From CAZHCA01 sp964530825 (GTDB taxonomy: Bacteria; Bacteroidota; Bacteroidia; Chitinophagales; Saprospiraceae): DNA of 64,000 nucleotides. How positions within the stretch are numbered: position 1 is the first letter of the stretch; every line of letters starts with the position of its first letter. The stretch is taken from assembly GCA_964530825.1 (NCBI GenBank), contig CAZHCA010000010.1, positions 1 through 64,000 on the forward strand, read 5' to 3'. The position numbers were made by a program, and so were the translations under genes. Below the pieces are notes generated by a model that had not been told where the DNA came from, made no database searches, and saw only the letters and a list, made by a program, of their open reading frames with translations. Shown piece after piece: positions 34,869-48,644 of this stretch.

Positions 34869-36290
34869 CTACACCTGCTCCTCGAAAAATGCATCCACCC
34901 GCGCAGCGGCTTCGCGGCCTTCGTTAATAGCCCAAACCACAAGCGACTGCCCACGGCGCATGTCGCCGGCAGTAAAAACCTTAGCCAGATTGGTCTGATA
35001 GTTGTCAGCTTTGACATTGCCGCGTTCGTCGAGGCTGAGGCCCAGCTGCTGCAGCATACCCTCGTGCTGCGGATGAACAAAGCCTATAGCAAGGAGTGCT
35101 AACTGACAGGGCAGCTCCCGCTCCGTGCCGGGCATTTCCTGGAAGCGGTGGCGCCCGGTTGCGGTATCTTTAGCCCATTCGATTCGTACGGTCTGCAGGG
35201 CACGCAAGCGCCCCTGGTCATCGCCGAGGAAGGCTTTGGTCAGTACAGCCCATTCGCGCTGACACCCCTCTTCGTGGGAAGAGCTCGTGCGTAAAATCAT
35301 CGGCCAGTTGGGCCAATTGTAGGGGTCGCGATCGCGGGGCGGCTGCGCCATAAGCTCAATTTGCGTAACGCTACGGGCACCCTGGCGATTGCTTGTACCT
35401 ACACAATCGGCTCCGGTATCCCCACCGCCGATGACGATAACATCCAATCCCTCGGCCGAGATCGTTTCGGGCAGGTAATCACCGGCCACTCGCTGGTTGT
35501 TTTGCTTCAGGAAATCCATGGCGAAATGTACGCCCGGCAACGCGCGTCCGTCGATGGACAAATCGCGAGGAACGGTCGCGCCCCCGCATAAAACTACTGC
35601 GTCAAATTCACGCAGGATTTGATTCGCTTCGATATCGGTACCAACTTCGGTATTCGTAACAAAACGAATACCTTCGGCTTCCATAATAGCTAGGCGCCGT
35701 TCCAGCACCCATTTTTCCAGTTTGAAATCCGGAATGCCATAGCGCAGCAAGCCACCGATCCGATCGTCGCGTTCGTAAACGATTACCTGGTGCCCGGCCT
35801 TATTGAGTTGCGATGCAGCCGCCAAGCCGGCCGGACCTGAACCGACTACGGCCACCCGCTTGCCGGTCCGCCACACGGGCGGCTGAGGGCGCACGTAGCC
35901 TTGCTCAAAGGCATGTTCGATAATGGCCTTCTCGATATGCTCAATAGTTACGGGCGGCTGGTTGATTCCCAGCACGCAGGCGGCTTCGCAAGGTGCCGGA
36001 CAGATGCGGCCCGTAAACTCTGGGAAGTTATTGGTGCTGGCCAGGATATGATAGGCTTCGCGCCAATCTTCGCGATACACTGCATCATTAAACTCGGGAA
36101 TGATGTTGCCCAGAGGGCAGCCACTGTGACAGAAGGGCACCCCGCAATCCATGCAGCGGGCAGCTTGCTCTTTAGTCTTGGAGGTCGGAAATTCCCGGTA
36201 AATTTCTTTATAGTCGTTTACGCGTTCGTGCGGCGCACGGGCTAAGGGTAGTTCGCGATCGTATTGTAGGAATCCTTTGGGATTAGCCAT
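34869..36290 (-). CDS. gltD: Glutamate synthase, small (beta) subunit
   Basis: The 473-residue protein has the N-terminal Cys-rich iron-sulfur domain (CMDCGVPFCHSGCPLGN and CPAPCEAACVLGI, about 42-110), an FAD motif VVGSGPAGLAAASQLNKAGH (about 148-167) and an NADPH motif VIGGGDTGADCVGT (about 284-297). It feeds electrons from NAD(P)H to GltB for glutamate formation from glutamine and 2-oxoglutarate. It lies 39 bases downstream of gltB on the same strand; the two form an operon. Confidence 0.97.
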   Translation of the reverse strand: MANPKGFLQYDRELPLARAPHERVNDYKEIYREFPTSKTKEQAARCMDCGVPFCHSGCPLGNIIPEFNDAVYREDWREAYHILASTNNFPEFTGRICPAPCEAACVLGINQPPVTIEHIEKAIIEHAFEQGYVRPQPPVWRTGKRVAVVGSGPAGLAAASQLNKAGHQVIVYERDDRIGGLLRYGIPDFKLEKWVLERRLAIMEAEGIRFVTNTEVGTDIEANQILREFDAVVLCGGATVPRDLSIDGRALPGVHFAMDFLKQNNQRVAGDYLPETISAEGLDVIVIGGGDTGADCVGTSNRQGARSVTQIELMAQPPRDRDPYNWPNWPMILRTSSSHEEGCQREWAVLTKAFLGDDQGRLRALQTVRIEWAKDTATGRHRFQEMPGTERELPCQLALLAIGFVHPQHEGMLQQLGLSLDERGNVKADNYQTNLAKVFTAGDMRRGQSLVVWAINEGREAAARVDAFFEEQV

Positions 36291-36329
36291 GGTTATATCG
36301 GTTTAAGCCGGCCTTCCGGGCCGGGCGAG

Positions 36330-40856
<4,527 letters not shown>

Positions 40857-41255
40857 CAAGTAGTACGGTTGGACTCCTCCCGAACGCGGAAGAAGCGGAT
40901 TTAGAAAAGTATAAAGCGCTTTAATAGCGCATTTTGGTGGAATTGGTTAGGACGGGAAAAAGCTTTTCAGCTATCTTAACCCAAAAGGTAGGGGCTAATG
41001 TTCAAGCCAGGAAATTAAATTCTGAAGAAAATACGATTTCCGAAGGAAAATCGGGGCGACACAACCTATTTTGCCAGACTTTACCGGAACACAAAAAGAT
41101 GAGCCAGAACAAACCGTACACGGATCAAACAGCCTAAGCTGGGAGAATTAAATTTGGTAAAAGCTTGCAAAAAAGCAGGTTTTAAAATTTCATATGGCCC
41201 CTAGCCTCTGATTTCAATAGACGGCACGACAATTTGTTGGCTTCTCAAGTACCGT
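40857..41255. other. Intergenic region upstream of gltB (399 bp)
   Basis: No convincing gene lies here. An ORF of 67 codons at 40934-41137 has no recognisable features. Near gltB, GCGCTATTAAAGCGC on the minus strand is a short palindrome followed by TATACTTTTC, a one-mismatch -7 element; it may be the gltB promoter with an operator-like palindrome overlapping it. No known riboswitch is visible. Confidence 0.4.
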
Positions 41256-42311
41256 TTATTTGTACCTCCAGGTATCGGTCCAATGGATTCGGTCGTCTAG
41301 ACCGCGGATCTCGACGGTTACATCGGGGGTGCTTGCAGTCCAATCGATGCGCAGCAATCCGAAATTCTTTTTGATAACCAGATCGCTCACCCGGTGCTTG
41401 TTAGCCTCCTCACCGATTGTCGACCAGGTATGGGTCATACCACTCGAGGTTATTTCGTAAAGTGGATAACGCCATCCATTGAGCGTCAGGCTGGATACCT
41501 CAGCGATATGTCGGTCGCCACTCAGCAGGATCGTCGGTCCCGGCCGGGATGTTTCCAGCAACCGGAACAGCCGCTGACGTGCCTCGGGAAAATTGGCCCA
41601 CTTTTCGTAACCGTGCTCTTCGGGGATGAACTGCACGCCGCTTACAAGGAGATATAACTGGGCATCGGTTGCAGTCAATTCCTGCTCCAGCCATGCCCAT
41701 TGCGCTTCGCCCAGCATATCGCCCGAAGGGTTTGGCAGGTAACGCTTGTTGCCGGTCACGTCTTTTTGCAACCGGTCGCGGAAAGAACGGGCATCCAGCA
41801 GGATCACTTTTACGCGCTTTCCTTCTGGACCAAACGAGTAGCTCTGATAAGCGCCGGGGCGTTCGCGCACCGGCGCATCGCGCGGGACGTCCAAAAAGTC
41901 GAGCATGAGCATTTTCGTCGAGTCCTTTTTTGGGTAGGTCTTGTCCCCATCGTTGACACCGTAATCGTGATCGTCCCAGATGCCGATTACCTGTGCCTGC
42001 TTGCGCAATTGCTGGTAATCGGAATTGGACTTTTGCCGGTAGTATTTTTCGCGAATCACGGACATATCTTCCGAATCGCCGTAGATATTATCGCCCATCC
42101 AGATCCAGAGATCGGGTTTTGCGGCCAGTACTTCGGACCACATGGTCTGCTCTCTATCCTGATGGTTACAGGAACCAAAAGCAATAGTGGTCATCGTATT
42201 CTGAAATGCCCACTCTTGGCCTTGATAAATATCAGCCTCGGTCAGGGTCGATTGCGCCTGCCCCACGAAGACCAAAGCTACCAAAACCGAAGTAAACAGT
42301 AAGATTTTCAT
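41256..42311 (-). CDS. PhoD-like phosphatase / metallophosphatase, secreted
   Basis: The 351-residue protein has a Sec signal peptide (MKILLFTSVLVALVFVGQAQ) and PhoD-type metal motifs: FGSCNHQDR near 45, MGDNIYGD near 72, WDDHDYGVNDGD near 112, and LLSGDRHIAEVSS near 260. PhoD enzymes are calcium/iron phosphodiesterases and phosphomonoesterases that release phosphate outside the cytoplasm. The lack of the usual N-terminal PhoD extension fits the shorter Bacteroidota form. It has no obvious partners. Confidence 0.9.
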   Translation of the reverse strand: MKILLFTSVLVALVFVGQAQSTLTEADIYQGQEWAFQNTMTTIAFGSCNHQDREQTMWSEVLAAKPDLWIWMGDNIYGDSEDMSVIREKYYRQKSNSDYQQLRKQAQVIGIWDDHDYGVNDGDKTYPKKDSTKMLMLDFLDVPRDAPVRERPGAYQSYSFGPEGKRVKVILLDARSFRDRLQKDVTGNKRYLPNPSGDMLGEAQWAWLEQELTATDAQLYLLVSGVQFIPEEHGYEKWANFPEARQRLFRLLETSRPGPTILLSGDRHIAEVSSLTLNGWRYPLYEITSSGMTHTWSTIGEEANKHRVSDLVIKKNFGLLRIDWTASTPDVTVEIRGLDDRIHWTDTWRYK

Positions 42312-42404
42312 GTGTACTACTTTTTATTCGGGAAAATAGGCAATCTGTTACGGCGCCAAAAGGTGTATGCTCCTAATTTAATGATTCCTTCAGGCTGACT
42401 TAAC

Positions 42405-42581
42405 CTATGCGTTGGGCGAATGGCCTTGCCGTTGGCGCTGCAAATCCACGATGGCATTTAGCAGCTCTTGGTGTTCTACTTCTTCTGCCTTTTTACCCAT
42501 ACGCTGCAGGGCTTGCAGCGCCAGCTGGTAGCAATCTTCTCCTAACTTCAGGACGGCATTTTTGGTGATTAACGCTTTCAT
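42405..42581 (-). CDS. Small hypothetical protein (58 residues)
   Basis: An ATG at 42579-42581 opens a 58-codon frame (MKALITKNAVLKLGEDCYQL, then a helical region rich in Gln, Glu and Lys, ending GHSPNA). It has good codon structure, one Cys and two predicted amphipathic helices. About 50 bases upstream, AATATTTG is a one-mismatch -7 element with a TTG at suitable distance. I do not recognise the family. It may be a real small protein missed by length cut-offs. Confidence 0.55.
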   Translation of the reverse strand: MKALITKNAVLKLGEDCYQLALQALQRMGKKAEEVEHQELLNAIVDLQRQRQGHSPNA

Positions 42582-42777
42582 AATTGAAGTTTTTCTGTTT
42601 TTCGCTATTCTAAGCGCTTGTTATCCCGGCTGCAAATATTGGCTTCTTCAATCCAACCTTGCACGGCCATTACTAGCCCGCCTTCGGCTCAGGCCCCTTT
42701 CATCCAAGTGTCTTGGGCTAGTAGCCATTTTGTGCTAATTTTTTTATTTTTACTTCTTAAAGGTAACTGCAGTATAC

Positions 42778-43701
42778 ATGCTAGAAACGATTGACCAAGT
42801 CAAGATTAACTTTAATCAAGATCAGCTTTTTTTACTAAATATTTGTCTTGGATTCCTCATGTTTGGCGTTGCACTGGACTTGCGCGTAGATAATTTTCGC
42901 CAGTTACTGGAACGTCCAAAACCGGCTCTGGTCGGACTTACTTCCCAATGGATCCTGCTCCCCTTGATTACCTTGATACTCATTTTGGTCTTGCGACCGC
43001 CGGTGAGTATTGCTCTGGGCATGCTAATGGTTTCGGCCTGCCCCGGTGGTAATGTATCTAATTTTGCCGTCTATATGGCCAGGGGGAATGCCGAGCTATC
43101 GGTATTGATGACTACCTTATCCACCCTGGCGGCCATTTTGTTCACCCCTGTGTACTTCACCTACTTTTCGCATATGGTACCCGGGTCCGATGCTTTTCGC
43201 CAGACGATATACGTTGACCCCCAGCGGATGGTGCTAACGATTTTTCAACTTATTCTGGTTCCGCTACTGATCGGTATGTACATCAGCCGGCAATTCCCTG
43301 GCTTGACAAAGGTGATCAAGCAGCCGATCAAGATTTTATCTATGGTCATTTTTTTGGCCTTCGTCGTTGTAGCAATTTTTTCCAACCTGGACAACCTACT
43401 TAGCTATATCCACCTCGTATTTTTGATGGTGTTTCTGCACAACAGTTTAGCGCTGCTAACCGGCTACGTATTTGCCCGAAGGAACCGGCTTACCGAAGCA
43501 GATGCACGCGCCATTAGCATTGAAACGGGTATTCAGAACTCCGGGCTGGGTCTCATCCTGATTTTCAACTTCTTCGACGGGCTGGGCGGAATGGCCCTCA
43601 TCGCCGCTTCATGGGGGATCTGGCACTTGATATCCGGTTTTTGCCTGGCGATGTGGTGGGGGTATTATAAAGATGCACCCCAAGCTTCTGAATCGGTATA
43701 A
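42778..43701 (+). CDS. Bile acid:sodium symporter (BASS) family transporter
   Basis: The 307-residue protein has about nine or ten membrane helices in the BASS layout. Characteristic blocks are SACPGGNVSNFAVYMARGNAELSV (near 83-106, with the core SACPGG and NVSN) and ISIETGIQNSGLGLIL near 250. It should use the Na+ gradient to import an organic anion, not necessarily a bile acid. An AT-rich region precedes the ATG at 42778. Confidence 0.92.
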   Translation: MLETIDQVKINFNQDQLFLLNICLGFLMFGVALDLRVDNFRQLLERPKPALVGLTSQWILLPLITLILILVLRPPVSIALGMLMVSACPGGNVSNFAVYMARGNAELSVLMTTLSTLAAILFTPVYFTYFSHMVPGSDAFRQTIYVDPQRMVLTIFQLILVPLLIGMYISRQFPGLTKVIKQPIKILSMVIFLAFVVVAIFSNLDNLLSYIHLVFLMVFLHNSLALLTGYVFARRNRLTEADARAISIETGIQNSGLGLILIFNFFDGLGGMALIAASWGIWHLISGFCLAMWWGYYKDAPQASESV

Positions 43702-43790
43702 AAGGAAAAATCACGACAATCCGGTCCGTTTTGGGGCTATCATCTTAATCGCAAATTGCCTAATTTTAAGTAAGACAAAAACGAGAGCTT

Positions 43791-44381
43791 ATGCGGTATA
43801 TTTACTTGATGCTGCTATGTATAGCATTGGGCCATACCGCTTGGGGGAAGGTGTTTGAAGGGTACATCGTCACCCATAGCGGCGTGCGCTTAACCGGTCA
43901 GATCAGCAAACTTCGACAAACTGTTTATGAATGTTCAGTTGCCTTTACCAATGAATTCGGCGACGAGTATACCCTTCATCCCCGGTTGATACGCGGATTC
44001 GTATACGCCAGCGAAACCGACACGGTCATTTTTGAAAGCAAGATCATCGACAACCGGTGGACTTTTTTGCGCCGGATTGGCCACGGTAGGGGAATTTCGC
44101 TCTACTACGGTCCGGAATTTACCACTTCGATGATTTATGACGGTACTACCTACACAGCGGAGCCAATCTCCCGCAATGAATACTGGTTGCAGATCCAAGG
44201 TCAACCCAATGTAACCCCCGTGTACCGGTGGGGCTTCCGGTCGCAGATGCGCCGTTTGGTCAAGGAGCGCGCGCCCGATTTAGCGAAGAAAATCGGCAAA
44301 AAAGGCTACCGGTTCCGCGACCTCGAAAATATTATTGAAGAATACAACGAGTTGGTCGCCAAGCGGCTTTACCGGATGTGA
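43791..44381 (+). CDS. Secreted protein of unknown function
   Basis: The 196-residue protein starts with a signal peptide (YIYLMLLCIALGHTAWG). The mature part begins with a beta-rich stretch (GYIVTHSGVRLTGQISKL) and ends in a basic, helical segment. It contains the block LYYGPEFTTSMIYDGTTYTA, suggestive of a beta-sandwich or small barrel. I do not recognise the family. It starts 89 bases after the BASS gene and overlaps the convergent glycosidase-like gene by 13 bases. Confidence 0.75.
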   Translation: MRYIYLMLLCIALGHTAWGKVFEGYIVTHSGVRLTGQISKLRQTVYECSVAFTNEFGDEYTLHPRLIRGFVYASETDTVIFESKIIDNRWTFLRRIGHGRGISLYYGPEFTTSMIYDGTTYTAEPISRNEYWLQIQGQPNVTPVYRWGFRSQMRRLVKERAPDLAKKIGKKGYRFRDLENIIEEYNELVAKRLYRM

Positions 44382-45379
44382 TCCAATTCACCGTAGTAGG
44401 CCGACATCAAGTCCAAATACAGGGCAGCCACCCATGGCTCTGTGGGTGAGCCTATGCCCCATCGTTCGCCATCGGGAGAAAGGCTGGCTTCGAAATGGGC
44501 ACAGAATCCGCAATGGGCAATCCATTCGAGGGTGTTCGCTACCAGGTCCTCAGCTTCCTGCTCCATGTCAAAGCGGAAGAGCCCGATGCCCATCAACCAG
44601 TTAGAAAGGACACTGATGGCTCCTCGCCATGGTTGCTCTTGGCGCAGCTCTTGGTGGTCCATTTCCCAAGTGGTGTATTTTAACTCCAGCTCCGCAAAGC
44701 GTCCTTGGTGTAATTGCCGGCAGAGCGCTTCGGCCTCCTCCTGGGTAGGTGCGCCACTGGCCAGCGCCCAAAAATTGCGAATGCTACCACTGGGTATTCG
44801 TTGCTTGATAGCGGTATCATAACACAGATATTGACCTTGGTCGGGATCCCAAAAATTTTCGTTGAAAGAATACAGCGCCAATTCATGGAAATGGAGGAGA
44901 TCAAACAGGTCGGCTTTCAACGCTCCTCCCAGATGAATAAGATGTTCGTTTGACAACAACCAGATTGCATTGAAGCCCACATCTTGGCAGGGAGCCTCAG
45001 TTGGTAAAACGAGCAGGCCGTCATCAGCTAAATCGAATGCTTTCCACCATTGTCGGTGGAGGGCCGATAGTTGGCGATAAATATGTCGCCAGGCTTCGGG
45101 ATGGGCATTTGCGGGAACCTGCTCCGCGAGGCGTCCAGCTACGTAACCCCAAAGCGGAAATGTCTGGTGGCCCGGTACCCCGTCCGATATTTCCAGCCGT
45201 TGCACCAATCGCGCAAACTGATCCAGGGCCTTGTGGGGGTCGAGGTGCGCCCAGCCAATACAACAAATGGCCTGCCACCAGGAGGGAGCACCGGCGCTCG
45301 TGGTAAACGTCTGCCGCTCAGCCTCATCCAGGACCAGACTTGCTTTTTTTGCAATCTTCCAATAATCCAAAACCTGCAT
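44369..45379 (-). CDS. (alpha/alpha)6-barrel glycosidase-like protein (MGH1/GH63-like)
   Basis: The 336-residue protein is largely helical, with the late signature WRGAISVLSNWLMGIGL. This matches the WRG...N.W/L...GL block of GH63 and mannosylglycerate-hydrolase-like (alpha/alpha)6 domains. An acidic pair in SLSPDGERWGIGSPTEPWVA lies where catalytic or substrate-contact residues are found in the superfamily. It has no signal peptide. I chose the ATG at 45377-45379; an upstream TTG is possible. The substrate is unknown. Confidence 0.75.
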   Translation of the reverse strand: MQVLDYWKIAKKASLVLDEAERQTFTTSAGAPSWWQAICCIGWAHLDPHKALDQFARLVQRLEISDGVPGHQTFPLWGYVAGRLAEQVPANAHPEAWRHIYRQLSALHRQWWKAFDLADDGLLVLPTEAPCQDVGFNAIWLLSNEHLIHLGGALKADLFDLLHFHELALYSFNENFWDPDQGQYLCYDTAIKQRIPSGSIRNFWALASGAPTQEEAEALCRQLHQGRFAELELKYTTWEMDHQELRQEQPWRGAISVLSNWLMGIGLFRFDMEQEAEDLVANTLEWIAHCGFCAHFEASLSPDGERWGIGSPTEPWVAALYLDLMSAYYGELDHIR

Positions 45380-45657
45380 TTTTAAACCCTGCAACCGATA
45401 CGAAAAGAGGTTGACCAGAGACCGAAACGATAGTGGGCGCTAAATCGGCTATGCTCCGGCTATAGTGTTTCTTATAATGGCACTAATATATATAATTTTA
45501 AATTAATAGCTTCCAGTCGTTCCTTCTCTCATCACCATACATCCGCATTCTTTTGCGAAAAGGCTCCAACTACACAAGCATATTTGGCGATGCTTTAATT
45601 TTTACTAATTTTAGCTGTATTCTAATTGTTATTTTAACTCACAAAAGATCAAATCCT

Positions 45658-45999
45658 ATGAAATTTGAGATCTTCAAGGGGGAGAACAACGACAAGTTTT
45701 ATTTCCACCTGAAGGCCGGTAACGGCCAGGTCGTATTAGCCTCTCAGGGATATGCCTCGAAAGCTAGCGCGATGAATGGAATTGAATCCGTTAAAGCCAA
45801 TGCTGGCGATGAGGCCAACTACGAGCGAAAGGAAGCTTCTAATGGCAAGCCCTTTTTTAACTTGCTGGCCAAAAACAAGCAGGTTATCGGAAAAAGCCAG
45901 ATGTATGCCTCGAAGTCCGGTGTCGATAACGGCATTCGCTCCATTAAGGAAGGCGCCGCCGATGCAGAGGTTGTCGATCTGACTATCCAGGACGCTTAA
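45658..45999 (+). CDS. YegP-type DUF1508 protein (two repeats)
   Basis: The 113-residue protein has two DUF1508 repeats of about 50 residues. Each carries KFYFHLKAGNGQVVLASQGY or the related FFNLLAKNKQVIGKSQMY, followed by YASK and NGI.S. E. coli YegP has the same layout; its function is unclear, though stress-related roles have been suggested for the family. An in-frame start at 45553 adds a hydrophobic leader that I judge not real; the ATG at 45658 matches the family. Confidence 0.92.
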   Translation: MKFEIFKGENNDKFYFHLKAGNGQVVLASQGYASKASAMNGIESVKANAGDEANYERKEASNGKPFFNLLAKNKQVIGKSQMYASKSGVDNGIRSIKEGAADAEVVDLTIQDA

Positions 46000-46072
46000 T
46001 TTCACACATTCCGCCCCGCGCGTTGTCCGATCATCTGATACCGGAAAACGCGCGGCACTTCCCCTCTCACCT

Positions 46073-46816
46073 ATGGTCCGGCATCGCATCAATCTTTGGT
46101 CCAGTCCTCGTAATATTTCTACGGCCTTGATGTACGCTTTTCGATCCCGGCCCGACACCCGGGTTGTCGATGAGCCGCTCTATGCCCATTACCTTTGCCG
46201 CACAACTAGCACGGCCCGGCACCCGGCTACTGCTGCGATCTTAGCCAGCCAAGAACAGGACGGGGAAAAGGTGGTACGTCAAGTACTCTGGGGCAAATAC
46301 GACCGACCGGTCGTGCTCTTTAAACAGATGACGCACCATCTCATCGAACTGGATGACAGCTTTCTCGACCACATGTACAATGTGATACTAATCCGCGATC
46401 CCCGGGCCATTTTAGCTTCCTTCTCAAAAGTAGTGGAAAGACCGTCTGCTGCCGATATCGGCCTGCTCCAGCAAGAGCGTCTCTTCCAACGCTTGCAAAG
46501 CACTGGCCGGCTCCATGCGATTGTCGATGCCCGCGAATTACTACTCGACCCACCTGGCGTACTGATGCAGTTATGCGAAGCGCTTGAGCTGCCCTATACC
46601 GACCTGATGCTCCATTGGCCCGCCGGCCCCAAGCCAGAAGACGGCGTATGGGCGCCCCACTGGTACCGGCGGGTACACGCCTCCACTGGATTCGAGCCCT
46701 ACCAAGAAAAGAAAATCGATCTACCGCCGCCACTAACCGCCATCGCAAAAGAAGTGCAGTCCGTTTACGACCGGCTTTATCAACAAAGTATTAAAGCGAC
46801 GCCAATACGGCATTGA
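46073..46816 (+). CDS. Sulfotransferase-like P-loop protein (plant BCAT-like fusion partner)
   Basis: The 247-residue protein has a sulfotransferase-type P-loop near the N-terminus (LWSSPRNISTALMYAFRSRP), VVDEPLYAHYL, and the late DGVWAPHWYRRVHASTGF. In Arabidopsis the same domain is fused in front of an aminotransferase class IV domain in the BCAT-like proteins. Here the next gene (46879) encodes that second part as a separate protein. The reaction is unknown; PAPS-dependent sulfation is possible but not shown. It starts 74 bases after the YegP gene. Confidence 0.85.
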   Translation: MVRHRINLWSSPRNISTALMYAFRSRPDTRVVDEPLYAHYLCRTTSTARHPATAAILASQEQDGEKVVRQVLWGKYDRPVVLFKQMTHHLIELDDSFLDHMYNVILIRDPRAILASFSKVVERPSAADIGLLQQERLFQRLQSTGRLHAIVDARELLLDPPGVLMQLCEALELPYTDLMLHWPAGPKPEDGVWAPHWYRRVHASTGFEPYQEKKIDLPPPLTAIAKEVQSVYDRLYQQSIKATPIRH

Positions 46817-46878
46817 TCCACCATTATCATTCCTTCGTTTTTTACCTTTCTCGGTATCCAGCCACCTAACCATTTTCT

Positions 46879-47778
46879 ATGTTGCAACAATACGATCCGC
46901 GTAATCAAGATATTCAGATTTTTGTACACGACCGCCTGCACCCCAGGGAAGCGGCCAAGGTGTCTGTATTCGACAGCGTTGTACAGGGTGGTGACGCCGT
47001 TTGGGAGGGCCTGCGGGTTTATGGCGGCCGCATCTTTAGTCTGGACCGACACCTCAGACGCCTACTCGATTCGGCGCACGCCCTATGTTTCGAAAATATC
47101 CCAGAGGAAAAACAGATCCGGTCGGCCATCTTCCAGACGCTCAAAGCCAACGGCATGCGCGATGGCGTACACATCCGCCTGACCCTAACCCGCGGAGTGA
47201 AAATAACGTCGGGCATGGATCCCCGCCTCAACCAATCCGGCTGCACGCTCATCGTGCTAGCCGAATGGAAGCCGCCGGTTTACCCTGCATCTATAACCTT
47301 GGTCACAGCCCCTATCCGGCGCAACAACCCCCAATTTCTCGACTCCAAGATTCACCACAACAACCTGCTGAATAATATCCTGGCCAAGATCGCCGCCAAC
47401 CAGGCCGGTACCGATGCCGGCCTTATGCTCGATGAGCGTGGGTTCGTCGCCGAAGCCAATGGCGTCAATATCTTTTGCATACGCGACGGCCAGGTATTTA
47501 CACCTTTCGCCCATAATTGCCTACCCGGGATTACCCGCAGACTCGTACTCGAAATTTGCGACGCCAACGGCATTCCCGCAGCAGAGCGCGACCTCTCCCT
47601 CACCGAACTATATATCGCCGACGAGGTTTTTGTGACCGGCACTATGGGAGAGCTCACCAGGGTAAGCCGCATCGACGGGCGCATCATTCGCGACAACAGC
47701 CAGTTGGGCACCCTGGGCCGCATTCAGCAATTGTTTTCGGAAAAGACGCGAACCGACGGCACCCCACTGCCTTTCTAA
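46879..47778 (+). CDS. Aminotransferase class IV (BCAT-like)
   Basis: The 299-residue fold-type IV PLP enzyme has the PLP-lysine in FLDSKIHHNNLLNNILAKIA (about 153-172), EANGVNIF (about 194-201) and GTMGEL near 254. The opening block AKVSVFDSVVQGGDAVWEGL is very close to the plant BCAT-like fusion protein. The family includes branched-chain aminotransferase, D-amino acid aminotransferase and lyases; the exact substrate is uncertain. It lies 62 bases after the sulfotransferase-like gene and 15 bases before the metal-receptor gene, so the three are probably one operon. Confidence 0.9.
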   Translation: MLQQYDPRNQDIQIFVHDRLHPREAAKVSVFDSVVQGGDAVWEGLRVYGGRIFSLDRHLRRLLDSAHALCFENIPEEKQIRSAIFQTLKANGMRDGVHIRLTLTRGVKITSGMDPRLNQSGCTLIVLAEWKPPVYPASITLVTAPIRRNNPQFLDSKIHHNNLLNNILAKIAANQAGTDAGLMLDERGFVAEANGVNIFCIRDGQVFTPFAHNCLPGITRRLVLEICDANGIPAAERDLSLTELYIADEVFVTGTMGELTRVSRIDGRIIRDNSQLGTLGRIQQLFSEKTRTDGTPLPF

Positions 47779-47793
47779 ATAAAAAATTCATCC

Positions 47794-48612
47794 ATGAGCA
47801 CTGCGCTATATACCACAACCGACCAGATGGGAAGGGAGGTGCTTTTGCCACGCTCACCCCGGCGTATCGTCTCCCTGGTACCATCCCAGACGGAATTGCT
47901 TTTCGACCTGGGACTGGATGATGAAGTAGTCGGCATTACGAAGTTCTGTGTCCACCCCGAACACCAGTATCGACGCAAGCCCCGGATTGGAGGAACGAAA
48001 AGTATAAAGCTGGACAGGGTACGGGCTTTAACGCCCGATTTGATCATCGGTAATAAGGAGGAAAACACTAAAGAGCAGATCGAAACCCTGGCCCGGGAGT
48101 TCCCCGTCTGGTTGAGCGATATTACTACGCTCGAGGATGCCCGAACGATGATAGAGCAGGTTGGGACTATAATTAACAAACTCGCCGAAGCCCGGCGCCT
48201 TTCCGAGCAAATCGGCCGGTGCTTTGCCCAATTGAAAATTGCTGGTGGCCCCTTAAGAGTCGCCTATCTCATTTGGCACCGGCCCTTTATGGTAGCCGCT
48301 GCCGACACTTTTATCGATCACCTCCTCAAGCGGGCGGGTTTCCTCAATGTTTTTGGCGACCTCCAGCGCTATCCCGAAGTAACCCTGGAAGCAATGCGCG
48401 ACCGACAACCCGACGTGCTACTGCTTTCCTCCGAGCCTTTTCCCTTTAAAGAAAAGCACTTCGCCACTTTCCGCAAAGTAATGCCCAGCAAGCCCATCCG
48501 GATTGTTGACGGTGAAATGTTTTCCTGGTACGGTTCACGGCTCTTGCTCGCTGCCGACTATTTCGCAAAAATCCAGCATGAACTACTGCAGGTCTTGCAC
48601 CCGAAGGCATAA
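47794..48612 (+). CDS. Helical-backbone metal receptor (BtuF-like) without signal peptide
   Basis: The 272-residue protein has the periplasmic-binding-protein-type III signature: RRIVSLVPSQTELLFDLGL near 28, VGITKFCVHPEH near 50, and PDLIIGNKEEN near 85. Relatives BtuF and FhuD bind cobalamin or siderophores for ABC import and carry export signals. This protein starts MSTALYTTTDQMGREV with no signal peptide or lipobox, so it may be cytoplasmic. No permease or ATPase gene lies near. It is third in the 46073-48612 series, 15 bases after the aminotransferase. Confidence 0.88.
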   Translation: MSTALYTTTDQMGREVLLPRSPRRIVSLVPSQTELLFDLGLDDEVVGITKFCVHPEHQYRRKPRIGGTKSIKLDRVRALTPDLIIGNKEENTKEQIETLAREFPVWLSDITTLEDARTMIEQVGTIINKLAEARRLSEQIGRCFAQLKIAGGPLRVAYLIWHRPFMVAAADTFIDHLLKRAGFLNVFGDLQRYPEVTLEAMRDRQPDVLLLSSEPFPFKEKHFATFRKVMPSKPIRIVDGEMFSWYGSRLLLAADYFAKIQHELLQVLHPKA

Positions 48613-48644
48613 TTTTACGTTGAAAAGGGAAAGATTTGGCCGAC

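Noticed and set aside
40900..40945. Possible glutamine-type riboswitch upstream of gltB
   Set aside because: Only a short GCGC palindrome is present; the conserved core of that RNA is not visible.
40934..41137. 67-codon plus-strand ORF upstream of gltB
   Set aside because: The composition is unremarkable, there is no promoter or homology signal, and it occupies the likely gltB promoter region.
42673..42725. Nine-base inverted repeat TACTAGCCC/GGGCTAGTA as a terminator or operator
   Set aside because: It is short, with a 35-base loop, no T-run and no gene position that would explain it.
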